Source: Halioxenophilus sp033283405 (GTDB lineage: Bacteria; Pseudomonadota; Gammaproteobacteria; Pseudomonadales; Cellvibrionaceae). From it: 64,000 nt of DNA. A program made the position numbers and the translations under genes. The stretch covers positions 32,726 to 96,725 of the forward strand of contig NZ_JAWMQR010000014.1 of the NCBI RefSeq assembly GCF_033283405.1, read 5' to 3'. Positions 50,445 through 59,006 of the stretch are shown in pieces (positions within the stretch are counted from its first letter, which is position 1; every line of letters begins with the position of its first letter). Below the pieces are notes generated by a model, which worked only from the letters and a program-made list of their open reading frames with translations, was not told where the DNA came from and made no database searches.

Positions 50445-53279
50445 ATGCAAGATAGCATTATGGAAGCGCTTTGGCGTACTTCCCATATCTCCGGCGGTAA
50501 CGCCGCTTATGTTGAACAGTTATACGATACCTATCTCCATGATCCAAACGCTGTAGCCGAAGAGTGGCGTTTGTACTTCGATCAGCTCCCCCGCGTGGAG
50601 GGCGTGTTAGACGCCGATACGCCCCACTCTATTATTCGTGAACAATTTGCCCAGCTAGCCAAAGAGCGGATTAGAACCCATGCCCCCTTGGGCAGTGGCT
50701 CCATCAATCTTGAGCACGAGCGCAAGCAGATCAAGGTGGTTCAACTGATCAATGCCTACCGCTCGCGCGGTCACCGGGCAGCACAGATTGACCCCCTCAA
50801 TTTACAACAAGAGCGGTCGGTACCCGACCTCGACCTGCACTATCACGGCCTTACCAATGCCGATCTCGACACCGTATTTCAGACCGGAGAGTTGATGATC
50901 GGCGTCCAGGAGGCGCCTCTTAAAGATATTATCAGCGCCCTCAAAGAGACCTACAGTGGCTCGATTGGCTCGGAAATAACGCACATCAATGATGCCGCCG
51001 AGCGCCAGTGGTTACTGCAACGACTGGAAACCGTGCGCGCCAACCCGCGTTACAGCCGGGATGTGAAATTGCGCCTGCTCGATCGCCTGACGGCGGCGGA
51101 AGGACTGGAGCGCCACCTCGACAGTAAATACCCAGGTACCAAACGCTTCGGTCTGGAGGGCGGAGAGAGCTTCATCCCATTGCTGGATGCGCTGATCAAG
51201 CGAGCCGGTGCCTTTGGTGCTAAGGAGATCGTGTTGGGCATGGCCCACCGTGGCCGCCTCAATACACTGGTTAATATCCTCGGTAAAAACCCGGCGGCAC
51301 TGTTCGATGAGTTCGAAGGCAAGAAGTTGGTTGATACCTCGGGCGATGTGAAGTACCACCAGGGCTTCTCCTCCAACGTGATGACCCAGGGTGGTGAAGT
51401 GCATCTGGCGATGGCTTTTAACCCATCGCATCTCGAGATCGTTTCGCCGGTGGTTGAGGGCTCCGTACGTGCCCGTCAGGATCGCCGCAACGACCCAAGC
51501 GGCAACCTGGTGGTACCTATCTCCGTGCATGGCGATGCCGCCTTCGCCGGCCAGGGTGTGGTTTTTGAAACCTTCCAGATGTCGCAAACCCGCGCCTATA
51601 AAACCGGTGGAACTGTACACCTGGTAATCAATAACCAGGTAGGTTTTACCACCAGCCTGAAAGAGGACGCCCGTTCCACCGAGTACTGTACCGACGTTGC
51701 CAAGTTCGTTGAGGCACCGGTCTTCCACGTCAACGGTGATGATCCGGAAGCGGTGATTTTTGTTGCCCAGCTGGCGATGGATTACCGTTACGAGTTTAAA
51801 AAGGATGTGGTTATCGACCTCGTCTGTTATCGCCGTCGCGGTCACAATGAAACCGATGAACCGTCATCCACTCAACCGGTGATGTACAAGCAGATCCGTA
51901 ACCACAAAAGCACTCGCACACTTTATGCGGAAGCGTTGGTAGCCGAAGGGGTGCTCTCCGATGAGCAGGCAACCAGTATTGCAAACGAATATCGCGCCAA
52001 GCTGGACCGCGGCGAGTCGGTGGCTGATGGCCTGGTCTCCGAGCCAGACAGCTCCATGTTTGTCGATTGGAGCCCGTTCCTGGGCCACGATTGGACTATT
52101 GCCGGTGACACCAGCTACGATTTGCAGAAACTGCGTGATGTTGCCAACCGCCTGTGTGCCATTCCCGACGGTATCCAGATCCAGCGGCAGGTAGCCAAAA
52201 TCTACGAAGATCGCGTCCGCATGGCGGCCGGTAGTCAGGCGCTCAACTGGGGTATGGCGGAACTGCTCGCCTACGCCACCATTCTTGAGCAAGGCTACAT
52301 GGTGCGTATGACCGGACAGGACTGCGGCCGTGGTACCTTCTCTCACCGTCACGCGGTGGTACACAACCAGAAGGACGGCACCAGCTATACGCCACTGGCC
52401 AATTTATCGGAAAGCCAGCCCCGCTTTGAACTTTACGACTCGTACCTGTCGGAAGAGGCGGTACTAGCGTTCGAATACGGTTATGCCACCACGCAACCCT
52501 ATGGCCTGGTCATTTGGGAAGCGCAGTTTGGTGACTTCGCCAACGGCGCACAGGTGGTGATTGACCAGTTCATCACCAGCGGTGAGCACAAGTGGGGTCG
52601 TTTGTGTGGCCTGACTATGTTGTTGCCGCACGGTTATGAAGGGCAGGGGCCTGAGCACTCCTCGGCGCGTTTGGAGCGCTTTGTTCAACTGTGTGCCGAG
52701 CACAATATCCAGATCTGTATCCCTACGACGCCCGCACAGGTGTTCCACATGCTGCGTCGCCAGGCGATTCGCCCCATGCGTCGGCCGCTGGTGGTGATGA
52801 GCCCCAAATGGATTTTGCGTCATCCACGTGCGACATCCACCCTGGAGGAGCTGGCCCAAGGCACCTTCCGCAATGTGATTGGTGAGGAGATACTCGATCC
52901 CGCTAACGTCAAGCGTGTGGTGATGTGCAGTGGTAAGGTCTACTACCATTTGCTAGAGGCGCGCGAGGAGCAAAATATAGACAATGTCGCCCTGGTACGT
53001 GCCGAACAGCTCTACCCCTTCCCGGAAGAGGAGGCCCTGGCCGAGTTGTCCCGTTACGAAAACCTGCAGGACATTGTCTGGTGTCAGGAAGAGCCGATGA
53101 ACCAGGGAGCCTGGTACGGTATTCAACACCGCATTCATCGGGCTTTGGCAAAGCTTACCAAACAGCTGCCCCTTAAATTTGCAGGTCGGGAATCATCCGC
53201 CGCTCCGGCTGCGGGTTATATGTCCACCCACGTCGAGGAGCAGAACCGCCTGGTACAACAGGCGTTGACATTGGACTAA
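50445..53279 (+). CDS. sucA: 2-Oxoglutarate dehydrogenase E1 component
   Basis: The 944-residue thiamine-diphosphate enzyme has the usual N terminus (MQDSIMEALWRTSHISGGNA ... YDTYLHDPNAV). The catalytic core follows with FGLEGGESFIPLLDALI, GMAHRGRLNTLVNI, VSPVVEGSVRARQDR, RRGHNETDEPSSTQP and EHSSARLERFVQL. It decarboxylates 2-oxoglutarate and transfers the succinyl group to the lipoyl arm of SucB. ATG candidates exist at 50433, 50445 and 50460. I chose 50445 because the family starts MQ(D/E)S and GGTGGG precedes it. Confidence 0.97.
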   Translation: MQDSIMEALWRTSHISGGNAAYVEQLYDTYLHDPNAVAEEWRLYFDQLPRVEGVLDADTPHSIIREQFAQLAKERIRTHAPLGSGSINLEHERKQIKVVQLINAYRSRGHRAAQIDPLNLQQERSVPDLDLHYHGLTNADLDTVFQTGELMIGVQEAPLKDIISALKETYSGSIGSEITHINDAAERQWLLQRLETVRANPRYSRDVKLRLLDRLTAAEGLERHLDSKYPGTKRFGLEGGESFIPLLDALIKRAGAFGAKEIVLGMAHRGRLNTLVNILGKNPAALFDEFEGKKLVDTSGDVKYHQGFSSNVMTQGGEVHLAMAFNPSHLEIVSPVVEGSVRARQDRRNDPSGNLVVPISVHGDAAFAGQGVVFETFQMSQTRAYKTGGTVHLVINNQVGFTTSLKEDARSTEYCTDVAKFVEAPVFHVNGDDPEAVIFVAQLAMDYRYEFKKDVVIDLVCYRRRGHNETDEPSSTQPVMYKQIRNHKSTRTLYAEALVAEGVLSDEQATSIANEYRAKLDRGESVADGLVSEPDSSMFVDWSPFLGHDWTIAGDTSYDLQKLRDVANRLCAIPDGIQIQRQVAKIYEDRVRMAAGSQALNWGMAELLAYATILEQGYMVRMTGQDCGRGTFSHRHAVVHNQKDGTSYTPLANLSESQPRFELYDSYLSEEAVLAFEYGYATTQPYGLVIWEAQFGDFANGAQVVIDQFITSGEHKWGRLCGLTMLLPHGYEGQGPEHSSARLERFVQLCAEHNIQICIPTTPAQVFHMLRRQAIRPMRRPLVVMSPKWILRHPRATSTLEELAQGTFRNVIGEEILDPANVKRVVMCSGKVYYHLLEAREEQNIDNVALVRAEQLYPFPEEEALAELSRYENLQDIVWCQEEPMNQGAWYGIQHRIHRALAKLTKQLPLKFAGRESSAAPAAGYMSTHVEEQNRLVQQALTLD

Positions 53280-53288
53280 TCCAATACC

Positions 53289-53305
53289 GGGCGGCTTGTC
53301 CGCCC
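53289..53305 (+). other. Small hairpin between sucA and sucB
   Basis: GGGCGG-cttgt-CCGCCC forms a perfect six-base stem 10 bases after the sucA stop, with no T-run. It is one of a series of intercistronic hairpins in this block. Confidence 0.55.
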
Positions 53306-53386
53306 ACCTAATCCATAGGCAAACGCGGGTTTTACACCCGGCATCCATGAACTGACAAAGTAGTATCTTGAGGAAGATCAACGACA

Positions 53387-54901
53387 ATGACTACAGAAAT
53401 AAAGGCGCCTACCTTTCCCGAATCGGTACAAGACGGTGTAATTGCAAATTGGCACAAACAACCCGGCGACGCTGTTAGTCGAGATGAACTTCTGGTGGAT
53501 ATTGAAACCGATAAGGTGGTGCTCGAAGTGGTAGCCCCCGCCGATGGTATCCTGGGCGAAGTTCTTAAAGGTGCTGGTGAGGTAATTCTCAGCAACGAGG
53601 TTATTGGCAAGATTGTTCCTGCCGATGGCTCATCCGCCGCCCCGGCCACCAGCGCAGCAAGCACCGCTGCACCTGCCGCTGCCACTGGTGAAACTGTTGA
53701 CCTGAAGGCACCAACCTTCCCGGAATCTGTACAGGATGGGGCAGTCTCCACCTGGCATAAAGCGGTCGGTGAGGCCGTCACCCGCGATGAGCTGTTGGTT
53801 GATATTGAAACCGACAAGGTTGTACTGGAAGTGGTTGCTCCGGCCGACGGTGTGCTCTCGGCAGTTTTAGCCGAGCAAGGTGCCACGGTAACCAGCAATC
53901 AGGTAATCGGTCAGATCACCACTGGCGCTGGCGCCACGGTTGCGGCGGCGGCCTCGGCACCGGCTGCTGCCAGCTCCGACGGCGAAACACTCGCCAGCCC
54001 CTCGGCACGTAAGCTGGCCAGCGAAACCGGCGTTAACCTGGATCAGGTGGCCGGTACCGGTAAAGATGGCCGTATCACCAAAGAAGATGTTAAATCCGCA
54101 GCCAGTGCGCCGGCGGCCAAACCGGCTCCAGCACCGACACCTGCCCCGGCTGCAGCTCCGAAAGTCGCCCCGGCGGCACCGGCGTTGTCGGGTGGTGAGC
54201 GCGTTGAAAAACGGGTACCGATGACCCGTCTGCGTAAGCGTGTAGCAGAGCGTCTGCTCAATGCCACCTCCAGCACCGCCATGTTGACCACCTTCAACGA
54301 GGTCAACATGAAGCCATTGATGGATCTGCGCAGCCAGTACAAAGATCTGTTTGAAAAGACCCACAACGGCACTCGCCTCGGCTTTATGGGTATGTTTACC
54401 AAAGCCTCCTGCGAAGCCCTGAAACGTTTCCCGCAGGTTAACGCTTCCATTGATGGCGACGATATCGTCTACCACGGCTACCAGGATATCGGGGTGGCGG
54501 TCTCTACCCCCAATGGTCTGGTGGTGCCCATTTTGCGTGATGTCGATGACATGAGCATCGCTACCATCGAAAACAGCGTGCGCGATTTCGGCCTGCGTGC
54601 GCGCGACGGTAAGCTCTCTATTGAAGAGATGACCGGTGGCACCTTCACCATTACCAATGGTGGCGTGTTTGGTTCGCTGCTATCGACGCCCATTCTTAAT
54701 CCGCCCCAGTCCGCCATTCTTGGTATGCACAAGATTCAGGACCGGCCGATGGCCGTCAACGGTAAAGTAGAGATCCTGCCGATGATGTACCTGGCTCTCT
54801 CCTACGACCACCGTCTGCTGGATGGTAAAGATGCCGTTCAGTTTTTGGTCGCAATCAAAGAGATCATCGAAGACCCCGCTAGAATGCTGCTGCAAATTTA
54901 A
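53387..54901 (+). CDS. sucB: 2-Oxoglutarate dehydrogenase E2 component with two lipoyl domains
   Basis: The 504-residue protein has two consecutive lipoyl domains (about residues 3-76 and 106-179), each with the lipoylated lysine in DIETDKVVLEVVAPADG. Both are intact and nearly identical in the core. The E1/E3-binding segment ASPSARKLASETGVNLDQVA, an Ala/Pro linker and the catalytic domain with SYDHRLLDGKDAV (His, Asp) follow. It forms the core of the complex and makes succinyl-CoA. The E. coli SucB has a single lipoyl domain, so the second copy is notable. The DNA of the two copies differs at many silent sites, so the duplication is not recent. Confidence 0.96.
   Translation: MTTEIKAPTFPESVQDGVIANWHKQPGDAVSRDELLVDIETDKVVLEVVAPADGILGEVLKGAGEVILSNEVIGKIVPADGSSAAPATSAASTAAPAAATGETVDLKAPTFPESVQDGAVSTWHKAVGEAVTRDELLVDIETDKVVLEVVAPADGVLSAVLAEQGATVTSNQVIGQITTGAGATVAAAASAPAAASSDGETLASPSARKLASETGVNLDQVAGTGKDGRITKEDVKSAASAPAAKPAPAPTPAPAAAPKVAPAAPALSGGERVEKRVPMTRLRKRVAERLLNATSSTAMLTTFNEVNMKPLMDLRSQYKDLFEKTHNGTRLGFMGMFTKASCEALKRFPQVNASIDGDDIVYHGYQDIGVAVSTPNGLVVPILRDVDDMSIATIENSVRDFGLRARDGKLSIEEMTGGTFTITNGGVFGSLLSTPILNPPQSAILGMHKIQDRPMAVNGKVEILPMMYLALSYDHRLLDGKDAVQFLVAIKEIIEDPARMLLQI
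53396..53935 (+). repeat. Tandem lipoyl-domain repeat in sucB
   Basis: Two segments starting near 53402 and 53705 encode the same lipoyl domain: APTFPESVQDG, then RDELLVDIETDKVVLE. The offset is about 305 bases. Silent differences are frequent, consistent with an old duplication held by purifying selection. Confidence 0.85.
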
Positions 54902-54913
54902 GTTTGGGTCGCC

Positions 54914-54951
54914 GGGCGAGCGCTGGTAACAAGCCTGTTATGCGCTCGCCC
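54914..54951 (+). other. Long composite hairpin between sucB and lpdA
   Basis: GGGCGAGCGC (54914-54923) and GCGCTCGCCC (54942-54951) form a perfect 10-bp stem. Within the loop TAACA-agcc-TGTTA forms a second stem. No T-run follows; lpdA starts 44 bases later. Confidence 0.65.
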
Positions 54952-54995
54952 CACAATTAAATCTATAAAGTCATTTGCAACGCTAGGAATTCAAT

Positions 54996-56435
54996 ATGTC
55001 GGAAAAATACGACGTTATCGTCATCGGGTCTGGTCCTGCGGGCTATGTTGCAGCCATTCGAGCTGCTCAACTGGGGTTAAAAACTGCTTGTATTGAGAAA
55101 TGGAAAGATAGCAAAGGCAAAGGAGTCAACGGTGGCACCTGCTTGAACGTTGGCTGTATTCCTTCTAAGGCGTTGCTCGACAGCTCTCACAAATTCCACG
55201 ATGCCCACGCCGCCTTTAAGGCACACGGCATCTCCACCGGTGAAGTCGCCATCGATGTGCCCACCATGGTCAAGCGCAAAGATCAGGTGGTTAAGCAGAT
55301 GAATGGTGGTATTGCCGGCCTCTTTAAAGCCAATGGTGTTACCGCTCTGTATGGTTCTGGCAAGCTGTTGGCCGGTCGCAAGGTTGAATACACCGATTTC
55401 GAAGGTAACACCAGCACACTGGAAGCCGAGAACGTCATTTTGGCTTCCGGCTCCCAGCCAGTCGCCATCCCGGTCGCACCGGTCGATAACGATGTGATCG
55501 TCGACTCCACCGGTGCCCTGGAGTTTTCTGAAGTGCCGAAGCGCTTGGGTGTGATTGGTGCCGGTGTGATTGGCCTGGAGCTGGGCAGCGTGTGGAGCCG
55601 CTTGGGTTCGGAAGTGGTCCTGCTTGAGGCGATGGACAATTTTCTGGCCACCATGGACCAGGAGATCGCTGGCATGGCCCAGAAGATCTACAAAAGCCAG
55701 GGGCTGGATATCCGCCTGAGCTGCCGTGTTACCGGTACTGCCGTCAATAATGGCGAAGTTGAGGTGACCTACAGTGATAAAGACGGCAATGAAGCGAAGC
55801 AAACCTTCGATAAGCTGATTGTCTGTGTTGGCCGTCGTCCCTACACCGAGGGCCTGCTGGCCGCCGATAGCGGCGTCAACCTGGATGAGCGTGGCTTCAT
55901 CTATGTCAACGACCTCTGCTCCACCAATGCTCCAGGTGTCTGGGCGGTTGGTGATGTGGTGCGTGGCCCGATGCTGGCGCACAAAGGTTCGGAAGAGGGG
56001 GTCATGGTGGCTGAGCGTATCGCCGGCGAGAAAACCCTGATCAACTACGACATTATCCCCAGCGTCATCTACACCCACCCAGAAGTGGCCGCTGTCGGTA
56101 AAACCGAAGAGCAATTGAAAGCCGACGGCGTACCCTACAACAAGGGTACCTTCCCCTTCATGGCCATTGGTCGTGCAGTGGCCGCCAACGAGGCGGACGG
56201 TATGGTTAAGATTTTGGCCCACGCCGAGACCGACCGCGTATTGGGTTGCCACATTGTTGGCCCAGCGGCCTCTGACCTGGTTCAATCCGTGGCGATGACC
56301 ATGGAGTTCGGTGCCAGCGCCGAGGACATTGGTATGACCGTATTTGGTCACCCCACCTTCTCCGAAGCGGTGAAAGAGGCGGCCTTGGCGGTCAACGGCC
56401 ACGCTATTCACATGCCCAATCGCAAAAAGCGATAG
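54996..56435 (+). CDS. lpdA: Dihydrolipoamide dehydrogenase (E3)
   Basis: The 479-residue flavoprotein has FAD-binding VIGSGPAGYVAAIRAAQLG and the redox-active disulfide in GGTCLNVGCIPSKALLDSS. It also has the NAD-binding GVIGAGVIGLELGSVWSRLG and the C-terminal dimer motif with the catalytic His/Glu (HPTFSEAVKEAAL). It reoxidises the lipoyl arm of SucB and makes NADH; it may also serve the pyruvate and glycine complexes. Length and motifs are complete. Its place between sucB and sucC is seen in several marine gammaproteobacteria and Pseudomonas. Confidence 0.97.
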   Translation: MSEKYDVIVIGSGPAGYVAAIRAAQLGLKTACIEKWKDSKGKGVNGGTCLNVGCIPSKALLDSSHKFHDAHAAFKAHGISTGEVAIDVPTMVKRKDQVVKQMNGGIAGLFKANGVTALYGSGKLLAGRKVEYTDFEGNTSTLEAENVILASGSQPVAIPVAPVDNDVIVDSTGALEFSEVPKRLGVIGAGVIGLELGSVWSRLGSEVVLLEAMDNFLATMDQEIAGMAQKIYKSQGLDIRLSCRVTGTAVNNGEVEVTYSDKDGNEAKQTFDKLIVCVGRRPYTEGLLAADSGVNLDERGFIYVNDLCSTNAPGVWAVGDVVRGPMLAHKGSEEGVMVAERIAGEKTLINYDIIPSVIYTHPEVAAVGKTEEQLKADGVPYNKGTFPFMAIGRAVAANEADGMVKILAHAETDRVLGCHIVGPAASDLVQSVAMTMEFGASAEDIGMTVFGHPTFSEAVKEAALAVNGHAIHMPNRKKR

Positions 56436-56779
56436 TAATCGCTGTACATAATGGCACCGGACCGCTACCTTTGCGGCTCGTAACCGAAAACAGCCGGTAA
56501 TGGATGCACCGGCGCAAACATAATAGGGATAATTGCTCAGGCCACGAGAGTTCTGGGTCGGCCGGTTAGAATTAGGCACTGGTCAAAAAAAGGATATCTG
56601 CGCAAGCCACCGAGGCAGTTTTGGGTGTTGTTAATCACCAGAGTTGTTGCGGGTGTTTGCCCAGTTATTGCAGAGACGCTCGGGCGCAGGAGGCGAACTC
56701 CTGCGGATGTCAAACTTGTTTAGGCGGGAAGCTGGCAACAGTCGAAGGCCAAACAGAGTCAACAAAACGGAATAACGTC
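56436..56779 (+). other. Gap between lpdA and sucC
   Basis: The 344-base gap contains no gene. It holds a strong hairpin, CGCAGGAG-gcgaa-CTCCTGCG (56685-56705), 74 bases before sucC. A GC-rich self-complementary stretch after lpdA includes GCACCGG and CCGGTGC-like segments. It may hold an extra promoter for sucCD or be a processing site. Confidence 0.5.
56685..56705 (+). other. Hairpin upstream of sucC
   Basis: An eight-base perfect stem with a five-base GCGAA loop (positions 56693-56697) precedes sucC by 74 bases and would be in its leader. Confidence 0.6.
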
Positions 56780-57943
56780 ATGAACTTGCATGAGTATCAG
56801 GGCAAGCAGCTGTTTCGCGAATACGGTCTGCCTGTATCCCAAGGTATTGCGGCTGAGACCGTCGCAGAAGCGGCTGCTGCTGCAGATGTAATTGGTGGTG
56901 ATAAATGGGTGGTAAAAGCCCAGGTTCACGCCGGTGGTCGAGGTAAAGCTGGCGGCGTTAAGCTGGTTAGCTCTAAAGCTGAAATCGAAGAATTTTCTAA
57001 AAAGTGGTTAGGCAACCGTTTGGTTACCTATCAAACAGATGAAAAAGGTCAGCCGGTCAGCCGTATTCTGGTTGAATCCTGCACCGATATCGCCAACGAG
57101 CTGTATCTGGGTGCCGTGGTAGACCGCTCCAGCCGTCGCATTGTATTTATGGCCTCTACTGAAGGTGGGGTAGAGATCGAAAAAGTGGCGGAAGAGACTC
57201 CTGAAAAAATCCTGAAAGCCACGGTTGATCCGCTGGTTGGCGCTCAGCCATTCCAGGGTCGTGAGCTGGCTTTCCAGCTTGGTCTGGAAGGTGCGCAAAT
57301 CAAGCAGTTCACCAACATCTTCCTGGGCCTGGCAAAAATGTTCCAGGAAAAAGACCTGGCTCTGCTGGAGATCAACCCTCTGGTTATCACCACTGAAGGC
57401 AACCTGCACTGCCTGGATGCCAAAGTTGTGATCGATGGCAACGCCATCTACCGTCATCCAGAACTGAAAGAGATGCACGATCCTTCCCAGGAAGATGCCC
57501 GTGAAGCACACGCTGCCCAGTGGGATCTGAACTACGTGGCTCTGGAAGGTAACATCGGTTGCATGGTTAACGGTGCTGGTCTGGCCATGGGAACCATGGA
57601 TATTGTTAACCTGCATGGCGGTAAGCCTGCCAACTTCCTCGACGTGGGCGGTGGTGCAACCAAAGAGCGTGTTATCGAAGCCTTCAAAATTATCCTGGCC
57701 GATGACGCTGTTAAAGCCGTTTTGATCAACATCTTCGGTGGTATCGTGCGTTGCGACCTGATTGCTGAGGGTGTAATCGGTGCGGTAGAAGAGGTAGGTG
57801 TTAAGGTGCCTGTGGTTGTTCGCCTTGAAGGTAACAACGCAGACCTGGGTGCCAAAGTTCTGGCTGACAGCGGACTCAACATCATTGCTGCAACTAGCCT
57901 GACCGACGCTGCAGAGCAAGTTGTTAAAGCGGCTCAAGGTTAA
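56780..57943 (+). CDS. sucC: Succinyl-CoA synthetase beta subunit
   Basis: The 387-residue protein begins MNLHEYQGKQLFREYGLPV, exactly as SucC, and has the ATP-grasp domain (VVKAQVHAGGRGKAGGVKL). It then has the CoA-ligase-type domain with GCMVNGAGLAMGTMDIV and FGGIVRCDLIAEGVI. It pairs with SucD to convert succinyl-CoA to succinate with ATP formation. Earlier in-frame codons exist upstream to 56621 but belong to the leader; ATG 56780 fits family length. sucD starts 14 bases after its stop. Confidence 0.97.
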   Translation: MNLHEYQGKQLFREYGLPVSQGIAAETVAEAAAAADVIGGDKWVVKAQVHAGGRGKAGGVKLVSSKAEIEEFSKKWLGNRLVTYQTDEKGQPVSRILVESCTDIANELYLGAVVDRSSRRIVFMASTEGGVEIEKVAEETPEKILKATVDPLVGAQPFQGRELAFQLGLEGAQIKQFTNIFLGLAKMFQEKDLALLEINPLVITTEGNLHCLDAKVVIDGNAIYRHPELKEMHDPSQEDAREAHAAQWDLNYVALEGNIGCMVNGAGLAMGTMDIVNLHGGKPANFLDVGGGATKERVIEAFKIILADDAVKAVLINIFGGIVRCDLIAEGVIGAVEEVGVKVPVVVRLEGNNADLGAKVLADSGLNIIAATSLTDAAEQVVKAAQG

Positions 57944-57957
57944 TAGGGGATAGCACA

Positions 57958-58830
57958 ATGAGTATTCTGATTAACAAAGAAACTAAAGTGATCTGTCAGG
58001 GTTTTACTGGCGGTCAAGGTACCTTCCACTCTGAGCAAGCCATCGCTTACGGTACCAAAATGGTTGGCGGTGTTACCCCCGGTAAAGGCGGCACCACTCA
58101 CCTGGGTCTGCCTGTGTTCAACACCGTGAAAGAAGCGGTTGCGGCCACAGGCGCCGATGCCTCAGTTATCTACGTTCCGGCTCCCTTCTGTAAGGACTCC
58201 ATCCTGGAAGCGGCGTTTGGTGGTATCAAGCTGATTGTTTGTATCACTGAGCACATCCCAGTTATGGATATGCTGGAGTGTAAAGTGAAGTGTGACGAGT
58301 TGGGCGTACGTCTGATTGGCCCTAACTGTCCTGGTGTTATCACTCCGGGAGAGTGCAAAATCGGTATTATGCCTGGCCACATTCACCTGCCTGGTAAAGT
58401 GGGTATCGTCTCCCGCTCTGGTACCCTGACCTACGAAGCGGTTAAACAAACCACCGACTTCGGTTTTGGTCAGTCTACCTGTGTTGGTATCGGTGGTGAC
58501 CCAATTCCGGGCTCCAACTTCATTGATATCCTGACTCTCTTCCAAGAGGATCCAGCAACCGAAGCCATCGTAATGATTGGTGAAATTGGTGGTTCTGCTG
58601 AGGAAGAAGCGGCAGCGTTTATCAAAGAGAATGTTACCAAGCCTGTGGTTTCCTACATTGCCGGTGTGACTGCACCTCCTGGCAAGCGTATGGGCCACGC
58701 CGGTGCCATCATCTCTGGTGGTAAAGGTACTGCTGATGAGAAATTCGCAGCCCTGCAAGGCGCCGGTGTTGCCACCGTGCGCAGCTTGGCCGATATCGGC
58801 AAAACCCTGAAAGAGATAACCGGCTGGTAA
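57958..58830 (+). CDS. sucD: Succinyl-CoA synthetase alpha subunit
   Basis: The 290-residue protein has the CoA-binding region (VICQGFTGGQGTFHSEQAI) and GPNCPGVITPGECKIGIMPG. The phosphohistidine loop is in GKRMGHAGAIISGGKGTADE. It is the alpha subunit carrying the phosphorylated histidine. It is the last gene of the citric-acid-cycle block and is followed by a clear terminator. Confidence 0.98.
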   Translation: MSILINKETKVICQGFTGGQGTFHSEQAIAYGTKMVGGVTPGKGGTTHLGLPVFNTVKEAVAATGADASVIYVPAPFCKDSILEAAFGGIKLIVCITEHIPVMDMLECKVKCDELGVRLIGPNCPGVITPGECKIGIMPGHIHLPGKVGIVSRSGTLTYEAVKQTTDFGFGQSTCVGIGGDPIPGSNFIDILTLFQEDPATEAIVMIGEIGGSAEEEAAAFIKENVTKPVVSYIAGVTAPPGKRMGHAGAIISGGKGTADEKFAALQGAGVATVRSLADIGKTLKEITGW

Positions 58831-58854
58831 TTGCGAGATACGCAATAGCAGTTG

Positions 58855-58885
58855 GAAAAAAGGTGGCTTTGGCCACCTTTTTTTA
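58855..58885 (+). terminator. Rho-independent terminator of the sdh-suc block
   Basis: AAAAAAGGTGGC-tttg-GCCACC is followed by TTTTTTT. The stem begins about 30 bases after the sucD stop. Confidence 0.92.
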
Positions 58886-59006
58886 TGGCTGTGGTGTTGC
58901 AAATTTGGACTTTCTACCGGTTTGTCTCAGGTTGGATGGGGGTGGTTACTGGCATTCGGATGGATTAATTCGGGTGCGGAGAAATATTGCTGTTGCCCGC
59001 TAAAGA

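Noticed and set aside
55077..56579. 500-residue minus-strand frame covering lpdA
   Set aside because: Antisense shadow of a clear dihydrolipoamide dehydrogenase gene.
57008..57958. 316-residue minus-strand frame over sucC
   Set aside because: Antisense shadow; sucC has full family motifs.
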